Shown: positions 39,782 through 47,889, numbered from the stretch's first letter. The stretch is 64,000 bases of DNA from Clostridium_AD sp036569345 (GCF_036569345.1 NZ_DATCQT010000175.1:1-64000), one strand, 5' to 3'. Translations and numbers: made by a program. Notes: generated from the sequence alone by a model not told the origin.

Positions 39782-40699
39782 TTATTCTAAATATACCAAA
39801 TTGTAAGGTGTTTCCTGATAAACATAATAATTTAACCAATTTGAAAAAAGTAAATTTGAATGACCTCTCCATTTTACAATAGGTGTTTTTGATGGGTCAT
39901 CCTTTGGATAATAATTTTCTGGAACGTTTATATCTAATCCATTTGCTATATCCCTGTCATATTCTTTTTTTAGAGTTAATGGATCATACTCTGAATGTCC
40001 AGTTATAAAGATTTGGCGTCCTTTTTTTGCTAATATAATGTAAATTCCTGCTTTATCAGATTCCGATAATATTTCAAGCTCATCTATTTTATCAATATCA
40101 TCTTTTTTTATTCCAGTATGCCTTGAATGTGGAGCATAAAATTCATCATCAAATCCGCTCAAAAGTTTAATGCTTTTCTGTGTTATTTTATGTTTAAATA
40201 CTCCAAACATTTTGTTATCAAGTTTATGCTTTTGCACTCCATAGTGATAATAAAGACCTGCTTGAGCACCCCAACAAATATGCAAGGTAGAGTATACATT
40301 GCGAACACTCCATTCCATGATTTCTTTAAGTTCCTCCCAGTAATCCACTTCTTCAAAAGGAACAGATTCAATTGGAGCTCCAGTTATTATCATTCCATCA
40401 AATTTTAAATCTTTTATTTCTTCAAAAGTATTATAAAACTTAATTAAATGTTCCTCAGATATATTTTTACTTGCATGGCTTTTGGGGTGAAGAAGCACTA
40501 TATCAATTTGCAATGGAGAGTTACCAAGAAGTCTTAAAATTTGCGTTTCAGTTTCAATTTTTGTAGGCATCAGGTTTAAAATAATAATTTTCAGTGGCCT
40601 AATATCCTGATGAAATGCGTTATCTTCTGTAATAGTAAAAATATTTTCATTACTTAAAGTTTTAAACGCTGGAAGATTGTCAGGTATTTTTATTGGCAT
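39782..40699 (-). CDS. metA: Homoserine O-acetyltransferase (MetA family)
   Basis: A 305-residue glutamine-amidotransferase-fold enzyme. Catalytic Cys142 is in HICWGAQAGLYYHYGV; the His-x-Glu pair is in TGHSEYDPLTL. Residue 111 is Glu (GAPIESVPFEEVDYW). In this family Glu111 selects acetyl-CoA and Gly111 succinyl-CoA, so O-acetylhomoserine is the expected product despite the common name succinyltransferase. That fits the adjacent metY. SD AAGGAGG precedes ATG. It lies 68 bases after metY and should share its SAM-riboswitch-controlled transcript. Confidence 0.95.
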   Translation of the reverse strand: MPIKIPDNLPAFKTLSNENIFTITEDNAFHQDIRPLKIIILNLMPTKIETETQILRLLGNSPLQIDIVLLHPKSHASKNISEEHLIKFYNTFEEIKDLKFDGMIITGAPIESVPFEEVDYWEELKEIMEWSVRNVYSTLHICWGAQAGLYYHYGVQKHKLDNKMFGVFKHKITQKSIKLLSGFDDEFYAPHSRHTGIKKDDIDKIDELEILSESDKAGIYIILAKKGRQIFITGHSEYDPLTLKKEYDRDIANGLDINVPENYYPKDDPSKTPIVKWRGHSNLLFSNWLNYYVYQETPYNLVYLE

Positions 40700-40718
40700 T
40701 TAGAACCTCCTTGTATGA

Positions 40719-40752
40719 AGGCATCTTATAAAAAAAATCAGGTAAGATGCCT
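40719..40752 (-). other. Intercistronic hairpin between metY and metA
   Basis: AGGCATCTTA pairs with TAAGATGCCT around 14 bases. On the minus strand no T-run follows the stem, so it is more likely to tune relative expression or mRNA stability than to end transcription. Confidence 0.5.
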
Positions 40753-40767
40753 AAGTTCTACTTTGAA

Positions 40768-42054
40768 TTATTTAACTGATTTTTCTAGAGCTTGATTTAA
40801 ATCATATATAATGTCATCTATACCTTCAACCCCAATTGAAAGCCTTATAAGATCTGTGGTAACTCCTGCAGCCTTCTGCTCTTCTTCATTAAGTTCTGCA
40901 TGAGTTGTGCTTGATGGGTGAATTACTAAAGATTTTGCATCTGCAACATTTGCAAGGAGAGAGAATAACTCTACACTGTTAATGAATTTCTTCCCAGCTT
41001 CAAGTCCACCTTTTATTCCAAAAGTGAATATTGATCCTGCACCTTTTGGTAGATATTTTTTAGATAATTCTTTATATTTACTCCCTTCAAGTTCTGGATA
41101 ATTTATCCATGAAACACTTGGATGATTACTTAAAAATTCAACCACTTTCCTAGCGTTTGAAACATGTCTCTCAACTCTTAGTGACAATGATTCTAGTCCC
41201 TGAAGGAACAAAAATGCACTCTGAGGACTAAGGGTTGCACCTGTATTTCGGAGTAGTTGAACTCTAGCCTTTAAAGCAAATGCTGGAGCACCTAAATCAG
41301 CGTAAACTAATCCATTGTAACTTTTATCGGGGGTTGTAAAATCAGGAAATTTACCACTTGCTGCCCAATCAAATTTTCCACCATCAATTATTATTCCACC
41401 AATAGTTGTTCCATGGCCACCTATAAACTTTGTTGCGGAGTGGATAACAACATCAGCACCATACTCAATTGGACGGCATAAGAAAGGAGTTGCAAAGGTA
41501 CTATCAATAATAAGTGGTATTTTATTCTCGTGGGCAATATTTGCTACTGCCTCTATATCTAAAACATTTATTTTTGGATTGCCTATTGTTTCTCCATAAA
41601 GTGCTTTTGTCTTACTTGTAATAGCCTTTCTAAAGTTTTCAGGATCATCTGGGTCAACAAATGTTACGTTAATTCCAAGTTTTCTAAGTGTTACATTAAA
41701 TAATTCATAAGTACCACCGTATAGAGTACTTGCAGCTACTATTTCATCACCGCAGCTTGCTACATTAAGTATTGAATATAATATTGCTGACATTCCTGAA
41801 GCTGTAGCAAGTCCTGCCACGCCACCTTCAAGAGCAGCAACTCTTTTCTCGAAAACATCTGTAGTTGGATTCATTATTCTTGCATAGACATTTCCTTCTT
41901 CTTTTAACTGGAATAAATTTGCTGCGTGATCTGCATTTTTAAATACAAAAGATGAAGTTTGATAAATGGGAACTGCTCTTGAACCTGTAGTAGGGTCTGC
42001 AACTTGGCCTGCATGTACTTGTAATGTTTCAAAACTTAATTTTCGCTCGCTCAT
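40768..42054 (-). CDS. metY: O-acetylhomoserine sulfhydrylase (MetY, PLP)
   Basis: A 428-residue PLP enzyme of the Cys/Met metabolism family that makes homocysteine from O-acetylhomoserine and sulfide. Diagnostic blocks are FETLQVHAGQVADPTTGSRAVPIYQTSSFVF, NVYARIMNPTTDVFEKRVAALEGG, the cofactor region DSTFATPFLCRPIEYGADVV and the PLP lysine in HSATKFIGGHG. The length and C-terminal VIHPSSTTHAELNEEEQ match MetY rather than shorter cystathionine synthases. SD AAGGAG precedes ATG. It is led by a SAM riboswitch and terminator. Confidence 0.95.
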   Translation of the reverse strand: MSERKLSFETLQVHAGQVADPTTGSRAVPIYQTSSFVFKNADHAANLFQLKEEGNVYARIMNPTTDVFEKRVAALEGGVAGLATASGMSAILYSILNVASCGDEIVAASTLYGGTYELFNVTLRKLGINVTFVDPDDPENFRKAITSKTKALYGETIGNPKINVLDIEAVANIAHENKIPLIIDSTFATPFLCRPIEYGADVVIHSATKFIGGHGTTIGGIIIDGGKFDWAASGKFPDFTTPDKSYNGLVYADLGAPAFALKARVQLLRNTGATLSPQSAFLFLQGLESLSLRVERHVSNARKVVEFLSNHPSVSWINYPELEGSKYKELSKKYLPKGAGSIFTFGIKGGLEAGKKFINSVELFSLLANVADAKSLVIHPSSTTHAELNEEEQKAAGVTTDLIRLSIGVEGIDDIIYDLNQALEKSVK

Positions 42055-42098
42055 AATATAATCTCCTTTTGTTATAATTATTTTGTCCTAAAATAAAA

Positions 42099-42123
42099 GC
42101 TGCTATCCTATAAGGATAGCAGC
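42099..42123 (-). terminator. SAM-riboswitch terminator before metY
   Basis: GCTGCTATCCT and AGGATAGCAGC pair around three bases. On the minus strand a TTTTATTTT run follows. It lies between the aptamer and the metY ribosome site. Confidence 0.85.
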
Positions 42124-42171
42124 ATGATTAACTTTAATAAACAATAAAATTGTATAATAAAATTTGCTAAC

Positions 42172-42281
42172 ATCCTTATCTTTCAGATTTTACAATCTGA
42201 TGGAATTGACACCATTGCATTTTAAAAATGCTGGTTGTCGGGCATCATCGGGCCAGTCCCTCTGCCGCTCTGGATAAGTTG
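42172..42281 (-). promoter_or_regulatory. SAM-I riboswitch (S-box)
   Basis: On the minus strand: CTTATCCAGAG, GGCAGAGGGACTGGCCC, GATGATGCCCGACAACC, then AATGGTGTCAATTCC and a closing GATAAGGATG that pairs with CTTATCC. All SAM-I consensus blocks are present in order. It should switch off metY-metA when S-adenosylmethionine is abundant. Confidence 0.97.
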
Positions 42282-42358
42282 TATTTAGTTATTAGTGACT
42301 AGTATATTACTGTAAAAGGCAATTGTCAATGCTTTTCAGAATATTTGATAAAATTAAT

Positions 42359-42817
42359 TTATTTACAAACATCAATAAATATCGCATGGGTAAGTTCTTG
42401 CATTTTTAGTGGTTCAATTTTTAATGCAGTAAATGCTGACCCAGCAGCTGGATAAACATAATCAAATTTCTTAAGGGAAACATCTAAATATACTTCAATA
42501 GGAGTTAATAGTCCAAATGGACATACTCCACCTACAGGGTGACCTGTTATTTCAGCAACTTCATCGTGTTCGAGCATTTTTGCTTTTGTATTAAAAAAGT
42601 CTTTATATTTTCTATTATCTACTCGTGCATCACCTTTAGTAACAATCAGAATAGCTCTATCTTTAAGACGAAATGATAATGTTTTTGCAATCAAAGCTGG
42701 TTCAACCCCTAAGGCTTTTGCAGCAAGGTCGACAGTAGCACTGCCTTCTTCAAGTTTTATTATTGTATTTTCAAGTCCGTTTTCTATAAAAAAATTTTTG
42801 ACACTTTCAACACTCAT
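42359..42817 (-). CDS. YbaK/ProX-type aminoacyl-tRNA deacylase
   Basis: A 152-residue editing-domain protein. It shows LEEGSATVDLAAKALGVEPALIAKTLSFRL, the catalytic-lysine region with TKGDARVD, and HPVGGVCPFGL, the phosphate-loop-like motif of the YbaK/PrdX family. It should clear mischarged tRNA; the target amino acid is not evident. Start ATG 42817 (MSVESVKNFF) follows AGAAGG; the upstream 26 in-frame codons lack a ribosome site and are not conserved-looking. A second member of the family lies at 44167 on the other strand. Confidence 0.88.
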   Translation of the reverse strand: MSVESVKNFFIENGLENTIIKLEEGSATVDLAAKALGVEPALIAKTLSFRLKDRAILIVTKGDARVDNRKYKDFFNTKAKMLEHDEVAEITGHPVGGVCPFGLLTPIEVYLDVSLKKFDYVYPAAGSAFTALKIEPLKMQELTHAIFIDVCK

Positions 42818-42961
42818 AAAAAAGCCTTCTTTCTTTAATTCTTTTAGTAAATTAGATTTAAAGGCTATGATAAAGCTTTTATTGAATATTGTCAATAGTG
42901 AAAACAGTTATGTTTTTATTATATCATGTGTCATAATTTTTTAAACTCCTTTTAAGAATAC

Positions 42962-43234
42962 TTATGTTTTTGACAAAGGAATAGTGAAAGTAAACTCCGA
43001 GCCCTTCCCGTTTTGACTGGATACATAAATCAAACCGCCATTTTGCTCTATGAGTTCTTTACAGAGTACTAGATCAAAACCGGTACCTTTTTCACCTTTA
43101 GTGCCGCGAATTACATTATTTTTATTTAAATCGAAAAGAGTTGCTATCTTCTCTTTAGGCATTCCTACCACAATGGAGAAATCACTATAGAAAGTACTTA
43201 CGGCTATTTTTAGAAATTTAACACGAGTACTAAC
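42962..43234 (-). pseudogene. Histidine kinase remnant (HATPase C-terminus)
   Basis: The last 66 residues (GMPKEKIATLFDLNKN ... GFDLVLCKELIEQNGGLIYV ... GSEFTFTIPLSKT) are the G2 region and final strands of a HATPase_c domain. Upstream in frame the bases still read like FLKIAVS, but the DNG-type ATP-binding block is replaced by unrelated residues (TFYSDFSIVV), and a stop codon lies at 43235-43237. HisKA and sensor domains are absent. A GTG at 43171 could start a 69-residue protein, but there is no ribosome site. This is a decayed kinase gene. Confidence 0.75.
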
Positions 43235-43310
43235 TTAAGATATATTACTATTGTAACAAAACAGTAGAATAAGAATAATATAAAGTATAAATATTATTTT
43301 GGAGGTACTT

Positions 43311-43913
43311 ATGTACGATTACCGTTGTAAAAATTGTGAAAATTATGGACAGTGTATGCCCATGGCCAATATGCCAATGATGAATATGCCAATGATGAAT
43401 ATGCCCATGGAGAATATGCCAATGATGAATATGCCAATGGAGAATATGCCAATGATGAATATGCCAATGGAGAATATGCCTATGATGAATATGCCCATGG
43501 AGAATATGCCTATGGATAATATGCCTATGATGAATATGCCTATGGATAATATGCCCATGATGAATATGCCTATGATGAATATGCCTATGAGTGAAGAAGA
43601 TGATGAAGATTTAAAGAGCATGTATCCTATGGTTTATATTATAATACATCCAATGGTTAAACATCATTACGATATGATGGTAGCAAAACATGGTAAAATG
43701 TATTGCCCTGGTAAGGATGAATTGGATCATATTTGTAAAGAAATAGCTGAGAAATATAAAGAACATCATAGGAGCAATGAGGAAGACAACGATGATGATT
43801 GTAATGATGATAATATGAGAGAAAGAGGTAGACACGGCAGTGGAATTCAAAATTTAGCTAAGATACTTCTTATAGGAAGTCTACTTGGAGGAAGAAATTA
43901 TTACGGATGGTAG
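43311..43913 (+). CDS. NMPM-repeat Met/Pro-rich protein, probable spore-surface protein
   Basis: A 200-residue protein. An N-terminal Cys-containing segment (MYDYRCKNCENYGQCMPMA) leads into 15 tandem copies of the pentapeptide NMPM(M/E/D/S), residues 20-94. The C-terminal half is ordered: SMYPMVYIIIHPMVKHHYDMMVAKHGKMYCP is a pattern I associate with clostridial coat-like proteins, followed by an Asp/Glu/Asn stretch and a short hydrophobic LAKILLIGSLLGG end. The repeats would expose over 30 methionines, suited to Cu(I) binding or to scavenging oxidants; this is inference. Start ATG 43311 is set by GGAGGT; an in-frame TTG at 43299 precedes it. Confidence 0.7.
   Translation: MYDYRCKNCENYGQCMPMANMPMMNMPMMNMPMENMPMMNMPMENMPMMNMPMENMPMMNMPMENMPMDNMPMMNMPMDNMPMMNMPMMNMPMSEEDDEDLKSMYPMVYIIIHPMVKHHYDMMVAKHGKMYCPGKDELDHICKEIAEKYKEHHRSNEEDNDDDCNDDNMRERGRHGSGIQNLAKILLIGSLLGGRNYYGW
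43368..43592 (+). repeat. 15-bp tandem repeat, 15 copies, encoding NMPMx
   Basis: Unit AATATGCCAATGATG with GAG or GAT at the fifth codon in alternating copies. Pro codons vary between CCA, CCC and CCT, whereas Asn (AAT) and Met are constant. The pattern of M and E fifth residues alternates in the first nine units, which suggests an earlier 30-bp duplication step. Confidence 0.95.
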
Positions 43914-43972
43914 CATTAATATCCTTGTAGTGCTTGGTAAAATGAGCTAATTTTTAATTTTATCGACTAATG

Positions 43973-43996
43973 ACTGCTGAAATATATTTCAGTAGT
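43973..43996 (+). terminator. Hairpin after the NMPM-repeat gene
   Basis: ACTGCTGAAA and TTTCAGTAGT pair around TATA, with TTATTTTG after it. The core CTGAAATATATTTC recurs in the terminator at 47890-47927. Confidence 0.6.
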
Positions 43997-44166
43997 TATT
44001 TTGTCGTTAGAATTGCAACGACCTAGGTGATAATTTGATCGATTTTATAAAATACTCATTATACTATATTGGTATAATAGTGCATAAGACACTGAAAGAG
44101 TATATAATAAAGGGAGCTTTGAAGTTTACTTTTTAGTATAAATATATTTAATTAAAGGGGAATACA

Positions 44167-44637
44167 ATGATAAAAACAAATGTTATGCGAATTTTAGATA
44201 AAATAAATATAGAATATGGTGTTATAACTTATGAAGTTAAAGATAATAAAATAGATGGAGTATCAGTGGCAAATAAGATAGGGAGAGAAGAAAAATATCT
44301 TTATAAAACTTTAGTGACACATGGAATTTCTAAAGAAGTTTATATTATAGTGATTCCAGTTAGAGAGGAAATAGACTTTAAAAAAGTAGCTAAAGTAACT
44401 AATGAGAAGAGCGTAGAAATGTTAGATTTGAAGGATTTACAAAAGTATACGGGATATGTTAGAGGTGGGTGTTCACCCATAGGAATGAAAAAAAAATATA
44501 AAACATTTATTGATAAAAGTGCTCTTGAAATAGAAAAGGTAATTGTAAGTGGGGGCAAAATAGGATTTCAAATAGAAATTAACGCAAATTTGTTAAAGGA
44601 TATTGTAGATGGTGAGTTTGCTGATTTAATAAAGTGA
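44167..44637 (+). CDS. ybaK: Cys-tRNA(Pro)/Cys-tRNA(Cys) deacylase YbaK
   Basis: A 156-residue free-standing trans-editing enzyme that hydrolyses Cys-tRNA(Pro). It has the YbaK set: start MIKTNVMRILDKINIEY, EEKYLYKTLVTHG with the catalytic Lys, IPVREEIDFKKVAK, YVRGGCSPIGMKKKYKTFID and a VSGGKIGFQIEINANLL end. The length is close to E. coli YbaK. SD AAAGGGG precedes ATG. A second YbaK/ProX-type protein is encoded 1.4 kb away at 42359; the two differ enough to suggest different tRNA targets. Confidence 0.92.
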   Translation: MIKTNVMRILDKINIEYGVITYEVKDNKIDGVSVANKIGREEKYLYKTLVTHGISKEVYIIVIPVREEIDFKKVAKVTNEKSVEMLDLKDLQKYTGYVRGGCSPIGMKKKYKTFIDKSALEIEKVIVSGGKIGFQIEINANLLKDIVDGEFADLIK

Positions 44638-44642
44638 ACTAA

Positions 44643-44677
44643 AAAGGATGATTTCAATTTATAGAAATCATCTTTTT
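44643..44677. terminator. Convergent terminator after ybaK
   Basis: AAAGGATGATTTC pairs with GAAATCATCTTTT around seven bases; T-run follows. Confidence 0.8.
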
Positions 44678-44730
44678 AATTCATCACTGAATTATTAAAT
44701 TATCAATAATAAAGGAGATATTATATAATT

Positions 44731-46242
44731 TTACGTATTTAGATTTTTCTTTTCATAGAAATAATACATTAAGAATGCAACGAATGCAAAGAATATTGGA
44801 CCAGCAACGCTCCAAATTGTTATGGATAAATTTCCTTCTAATGCCGGTTGTAGTATTGAAAAGAAATTCGCGAATCCAACAGTGAACATAACTACTACTG
44901 TCCAGATTATAGCACTCTTATCAGTTTTAAACATTTCAAAAGGTTTAATAATATCTTTATTTTTCTTGAATGGTATGAAAGCATATGCTATAAACAAGTA
45001 TGGAAGAGTCATAGCCACATTCGTCATTGCCACTAAAACATCAAAGAAGCCTGACATAGTCTCTCCACCAAAGGAAATAAGAGCAATCATAACACAAACT
45101 ATTACAGCTTGAATCCACATAGCGTATTGAGGCATTCCGTTTTTCATTTCTGCCAATCTCCCAGGCCATAATTTAGCTGGGGTACCTTCAATTAATTGTT
45201 TTAATGGAGCGAACATTAATGTAAAGAAAGCACCTGCTAAAGCTAAGAACATTGAAATCCCAACAAATCTTGCTACTCCATGTGCCATAGCTAATGACAT
45301 AGCTTCGTTTGCTCCAAATGCTTTGCCAAGTGCATATCCTAAGTTGCTCATTACAACATAACCAACATTACCTAAGTGAACGCTCTTGATATTCATAACA
45401 TTTTGCCAATTAGTAAATATACCAACCAGGAATATACCAAGTGAGTATCCAATTGAGATAATAACTGCGGAAATAACAACACCCTTAGGGAATGTTTTTT
45501 CTGCATTTTCTGTTTCGTCAACCAGGCCTCCAACAACTTCTATACCACCATAAGCAAATAAAGCAAATACTATAAATGCGAAGGATGAAATTATATTTCC
45601 ATTATAAGCAGGATCTGGTGAAGCCGTGAATGAACTAAGTCCAATTACTGGTTGAGCTAAATGGCCATGATTTCCTATAAGTACGGCTATAGCTCCAACA
45701 AATAGGACTATGTTTAATGCTGCAACAGCAGTGCCACCTAGTGAAGTTACTTTCTTAATTTTTTCTAATCCTTTAGTTGATACATACGTAACAAGTATTA
45801 TCCAAAGAATTCCAAGTATTCCTAGAGTTTTAGGTCCAGTTAGTCCAGTCATTCCAAATAATGACCAAGTTTGTGTTGTATCTTTACCAAATATTGCATT
45901 TGAAATTGGTACCCAAACTCCTGATGCAACGTTAACCATCCAAACTACATAAGAGGCATACCACATGAACGTTCCCATAAAAGCAAATTTAGGACCTACT
46001 GACTTTGCCATCCATGAGTAAATTCCACCCTTTTCATCCTTAAATGCTGCACCAAACTCGGCCATCATGAAAGCAAAGGGAATAAAGAATGTTATTCCTG
46101 ATAATATGAACCATGGAATTGCAGCATAACCCATTTTATAGAATGATCTTGGGATGTTGTTAAATCCATAAACTGATGTGAAAATCATTAAAACTAAAGC
46201 CACCAATGTTAAATGTTTGGTTTTTATCGTTTTTTCTGACAT
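44731..46242 (-). CDS. yjeM: APC amino acid permease, glutamate/GABA family (YjeM-like)
   Basis: A 503-residue membrane protein with 12 or more helices. It opens with the APC pattern LTLVALVLMIFTSVYGFNNIPRSFYKMGYAAIPWF, followed by FMMAEFGAAFKDEKGGIYSWM, FAFIVFALFAYGGIEVVGGLVDETENAEKTFPKG and APLKQLIEGTPAKLWPGRLAEMKNGMP. This agrees with the YjeM branch of the glutamate/GABA antiporter family. The substrate is not established for YjeM. SD AGAGGAG precedes ATG; a cre-like box lies just upstream in the leader. The symbol is by family resemblance. Confidence 0.85.
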   Translation of the reverse strand: MSEKTIKTKHLTLVALVLMIFTSVYGFNNIPRSFYKMGYAAIPWFILSGITFFIPFAFMMAEFGAAFKDEKGGIYSWMAKSVGPKFAFMGTFMWYASYVVWMVNVASGVWVPISNAIFGKDTTQTWSLFGMTGLTGPKTLGILGILWIILVTYVSTKGLEKIKKVTSLGGTAVAALNIVLFVGAIAVLIGNHGHLAQPVIGLSSFTASPDPAYNGNIISSFAFIVFALFAYGGIEVVGGLVDETENAEKTFPKGVVISAVIISIGYSLGIFLVGIFTNWQNVMNIKSVHLGNVGYVVMSNLGYALGKAFGANEAMSLAMAHGVARFVGISMFLALAGAFFTLMFAPLKQLIEGTPAKLWPGRLAEMKNGMPQYAMWIQAVIVCVMIALISFGGETMSGFFDVLVAMTNVAMTLPYLFIAYAFIPFKKNKDIIKPFEMFKTDKSAIIWTVVVMFTVGFANFFSILQPALEGNLSITIWSVAGPIFFAFVAFLMYYFYEKKNLNT

Positions 46243-46258
46243 ATTTTTCTCCTCTCAG

Positions 46259-46272
46259 TGTAAGCGTTTAGA
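46259..46272. promoter_or_regulatory. Possible CcpA cre site upstream of the permease
   Basis: TGTAAGCGTTTAGA fits the cre pattern TGWAANCGNTNWCA with one mismatch (G for C at position 13). It is 17 bases before the start codon, so if real it would act as a roadblock. Confidence 0.35.
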
Positions 46273-46446
46273 ATTATTTATTACTTACTATATAATTATA
46301 TATGAAACGACAAAAAATTCAATATATTTATTAAAGATTGATTAAATTTTTGCTATTTATTAAATGAAATTCTAACCAGCTTTTGCAGTTATGGACTTAA
46401 AATGTTATATTGTATATAATGTATAAATATAGCTCAGTAAAATGGG

Positions 46447-46489
46447 CGTTCTAACTCTAAAGGTTTAAAATAGGTTAGAATGTTTTTTT
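46447..46489 (+). terminator. Leader terminator before the PLP-fold/GNAT gene
   Basis: CGTTCTAAC pairs with GTTAGAATG (one G-U) around a 17-base loop, followed by TTTTTTT. The upstream gene is divergent, so the only plus-strand transcript it can end is the leader of the gene at 46523. A small stem GCTC-N8-GGGC precedes it. Confidence 0.6.
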
Positions 46490-46522
46490 ATAAGATTACA
46501 ATTAAGTATTAAAGGAGATAAT

Positions 46523-47878
46523 ATGCGAAAAAGTGGAAGAACACCGTTAATGAGAGCAAAAAAAATTGAGAAGGCATTAGGTATCTCAGAGATATATTTG
46601 AAACTTGAAGGAACTAATCCGTCAGGACATAAATATGACCGTATTTCAGAAATTTTAGTGAAAGATGCAATTGCTACTGGCTTTAAACAAATTTTAGTTG
46701 ATGGGTCTGAATGCTACATAAAATCGGTAATGTTATTTGCAAAGTTAAGTGAACTCGAGGTGAAGGTTCCTCTATTTAAACAAGAAAAATGGAAAATGTC
46801 ACATTTGGATAAAGATATTTTATTGGATTTACGAGGTAAGAAAAATACAATTACTCGCTTACAACTAAGAGATCTAGCAGAAAAGAGTAATATGTATTTA
46901 ATGTGCGAGTGGAGTTTAAACAACATTATAAGTCATCTTGTATTGGAAGACATGACTAAAGAGTGTTTGGAACGTATGGATTTTAAGGTTGATACAATTA
47001 CGCTACAATTAGGACTAGGATATACACTCTCAAGCGTTTATAGCGGACTAATAAAAAGTTGGGTACATGAAGAATTAAGTAAGTTACCTCAATTAATATG
47101 CGGTGCTAAGCCATTATGGCAGGAAAGTTTGGATGAATATGCTAAGAAAATGAATATAACGCAAATGGAAAGCAATAATCTAAATGACATTAATAAAATG
47201 GACTTGAATTTACCTGGAAGACATACAGAAATAGTTGAAACAATTATGAAAATTGTTATGGAAACACGTGTATCTATGGTTGATATTGAAGAAGAAGATT
47301 TGAAGCACGCAGCTACAATGCTACGTGAACTTGAGGGTGTTATGGTTTCAAGAAAAGAATCATATGCAATGGCAGCTTTTATAAAAAAATCAAAACAAGG
47401 ACTGCTAAGTAATGGGAAACATTTGATTATTCTAAACGATGCAAGAAGTGAAATCGATGTATGTGAAATTAAAAGTTTTAATGAAAAAAGCAAAGATGAT
47501 TTAATTGAAATGACGCGTACATGGCTTGCGACTTATAATGATTCGGTGGGAGAGACCGTGGATGCTATAGAAAAAGCTATGAAAGAAGGATTTTTGCTAG
47601 TAGCAAAACGAAATGGGGAAGAACAGGGAATATGTATTGTTGTAAGCATGGGATTCAAACGGTTCATTCCAACTTATCATCTAGCATATATTGGTGTTAA
47701 GCCAGGCAATAAAGGCCGAGGTGTGGCATCTGAACTGATTGGTCGTGCAATAGAATTGACAGATGGTAATCTGTCCCTTCACGTAGATCTTGACAATAAA
47801 CGTGCAAAAAATCTATACCGTAAAATGGGATTCAACCATGTTTATGATCGTATGATATATAATCATCCAAATGAATAA
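46523..47878 (+). CDS. Degenerate PLP fold-type-II domain fused to GNAT acetyltransferase
   Basis: A 451-residue protein. Residues 1-300 follow the threonine synthase/cysteine synthase fold: RTPLMRAKKIEKALGISEIYLKLEGTNPSG. Where active enzymes have NPSGSFKDR, this one has NPSGHKYDR, so Tyr38 replaces the PLP lysine, with Lys37 one place early. The SSGN loop is absent (DGSECYIKS) and the phosphate loop GxGGT reads GLGYT. Residues about 310-451 are a normal GNAT domain with GVKPGNKGRGVASELI and NLYRKMGFNHV. The first part is probably a non-catalytic sensor or scaffold; the acetyltransferase substrate is unknown. SD AAAGGAG precedes ATG. Confidence 0.75.
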   Translation: MRKSGRTPLMRAKKIEKALGISEIYLKLEGTNPSGHKYDRISEILVKDAIATGFKQILVDGSECYIKSVMLFAKLSELEVKVPLFKQEKWKMSHLDKDILLDLRGKKNTITRLQLRDLAEKSNMYLMCEWSLNNIISHLVLEDMTKECLERMDFKVDTITLQLGLGYTLSSVYSGLIKSWVHEELSKLPQLICGAKPLWQESLDEYAKKMNITQMESNNLNDINKMDLNLPGRHTEIVETIMKIVMETRVSMVDIEEEDLKHAATMLRELEGVMVSRKESYAMAAFIKKSKQGLLSNGKHLIILNDARSEIDVCEIKSFNEKSKDDLIEMTRTWLATYNDSVGETVDAIEKAMKEGFLLVAKRNGEEQGICIVVSMGFKRFIPTYHLAYIGVKPGNKGRGVASELIGRAIELTDGNLSLHVDLDNKRAKNLYRKMGFNHVYDRMIYNHPNE

Positions 47879-47889
47879 GTTAGTTAATT

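Noticed and set aside
39655..39882. 75-codon plus-strand frame overlapping hydG and metA ends
   Set aside because: It overlaps the ends of two well-supported genes and the palindrome; no ribosome site or family likeness.
43368..43592. Tandem repeats as a CRISPR or satellite array
   Set aside because: Units are only 15 bases, contiguous, in frame and without spacers; they encode a protein repeat.
43343..43621. 92-codon minus-strand frame with GIFIIG repeats
   Set aside because: It is the complement of the NMPM repeats and has no independent support.
46400..46489. Purine riboswitch upstream of the PLP-fold/GNAT gene
   Set aside because: TATAAT-AATAT spacing looks similar at first, but the P1 stem and the GTTTCTACC block are not present.
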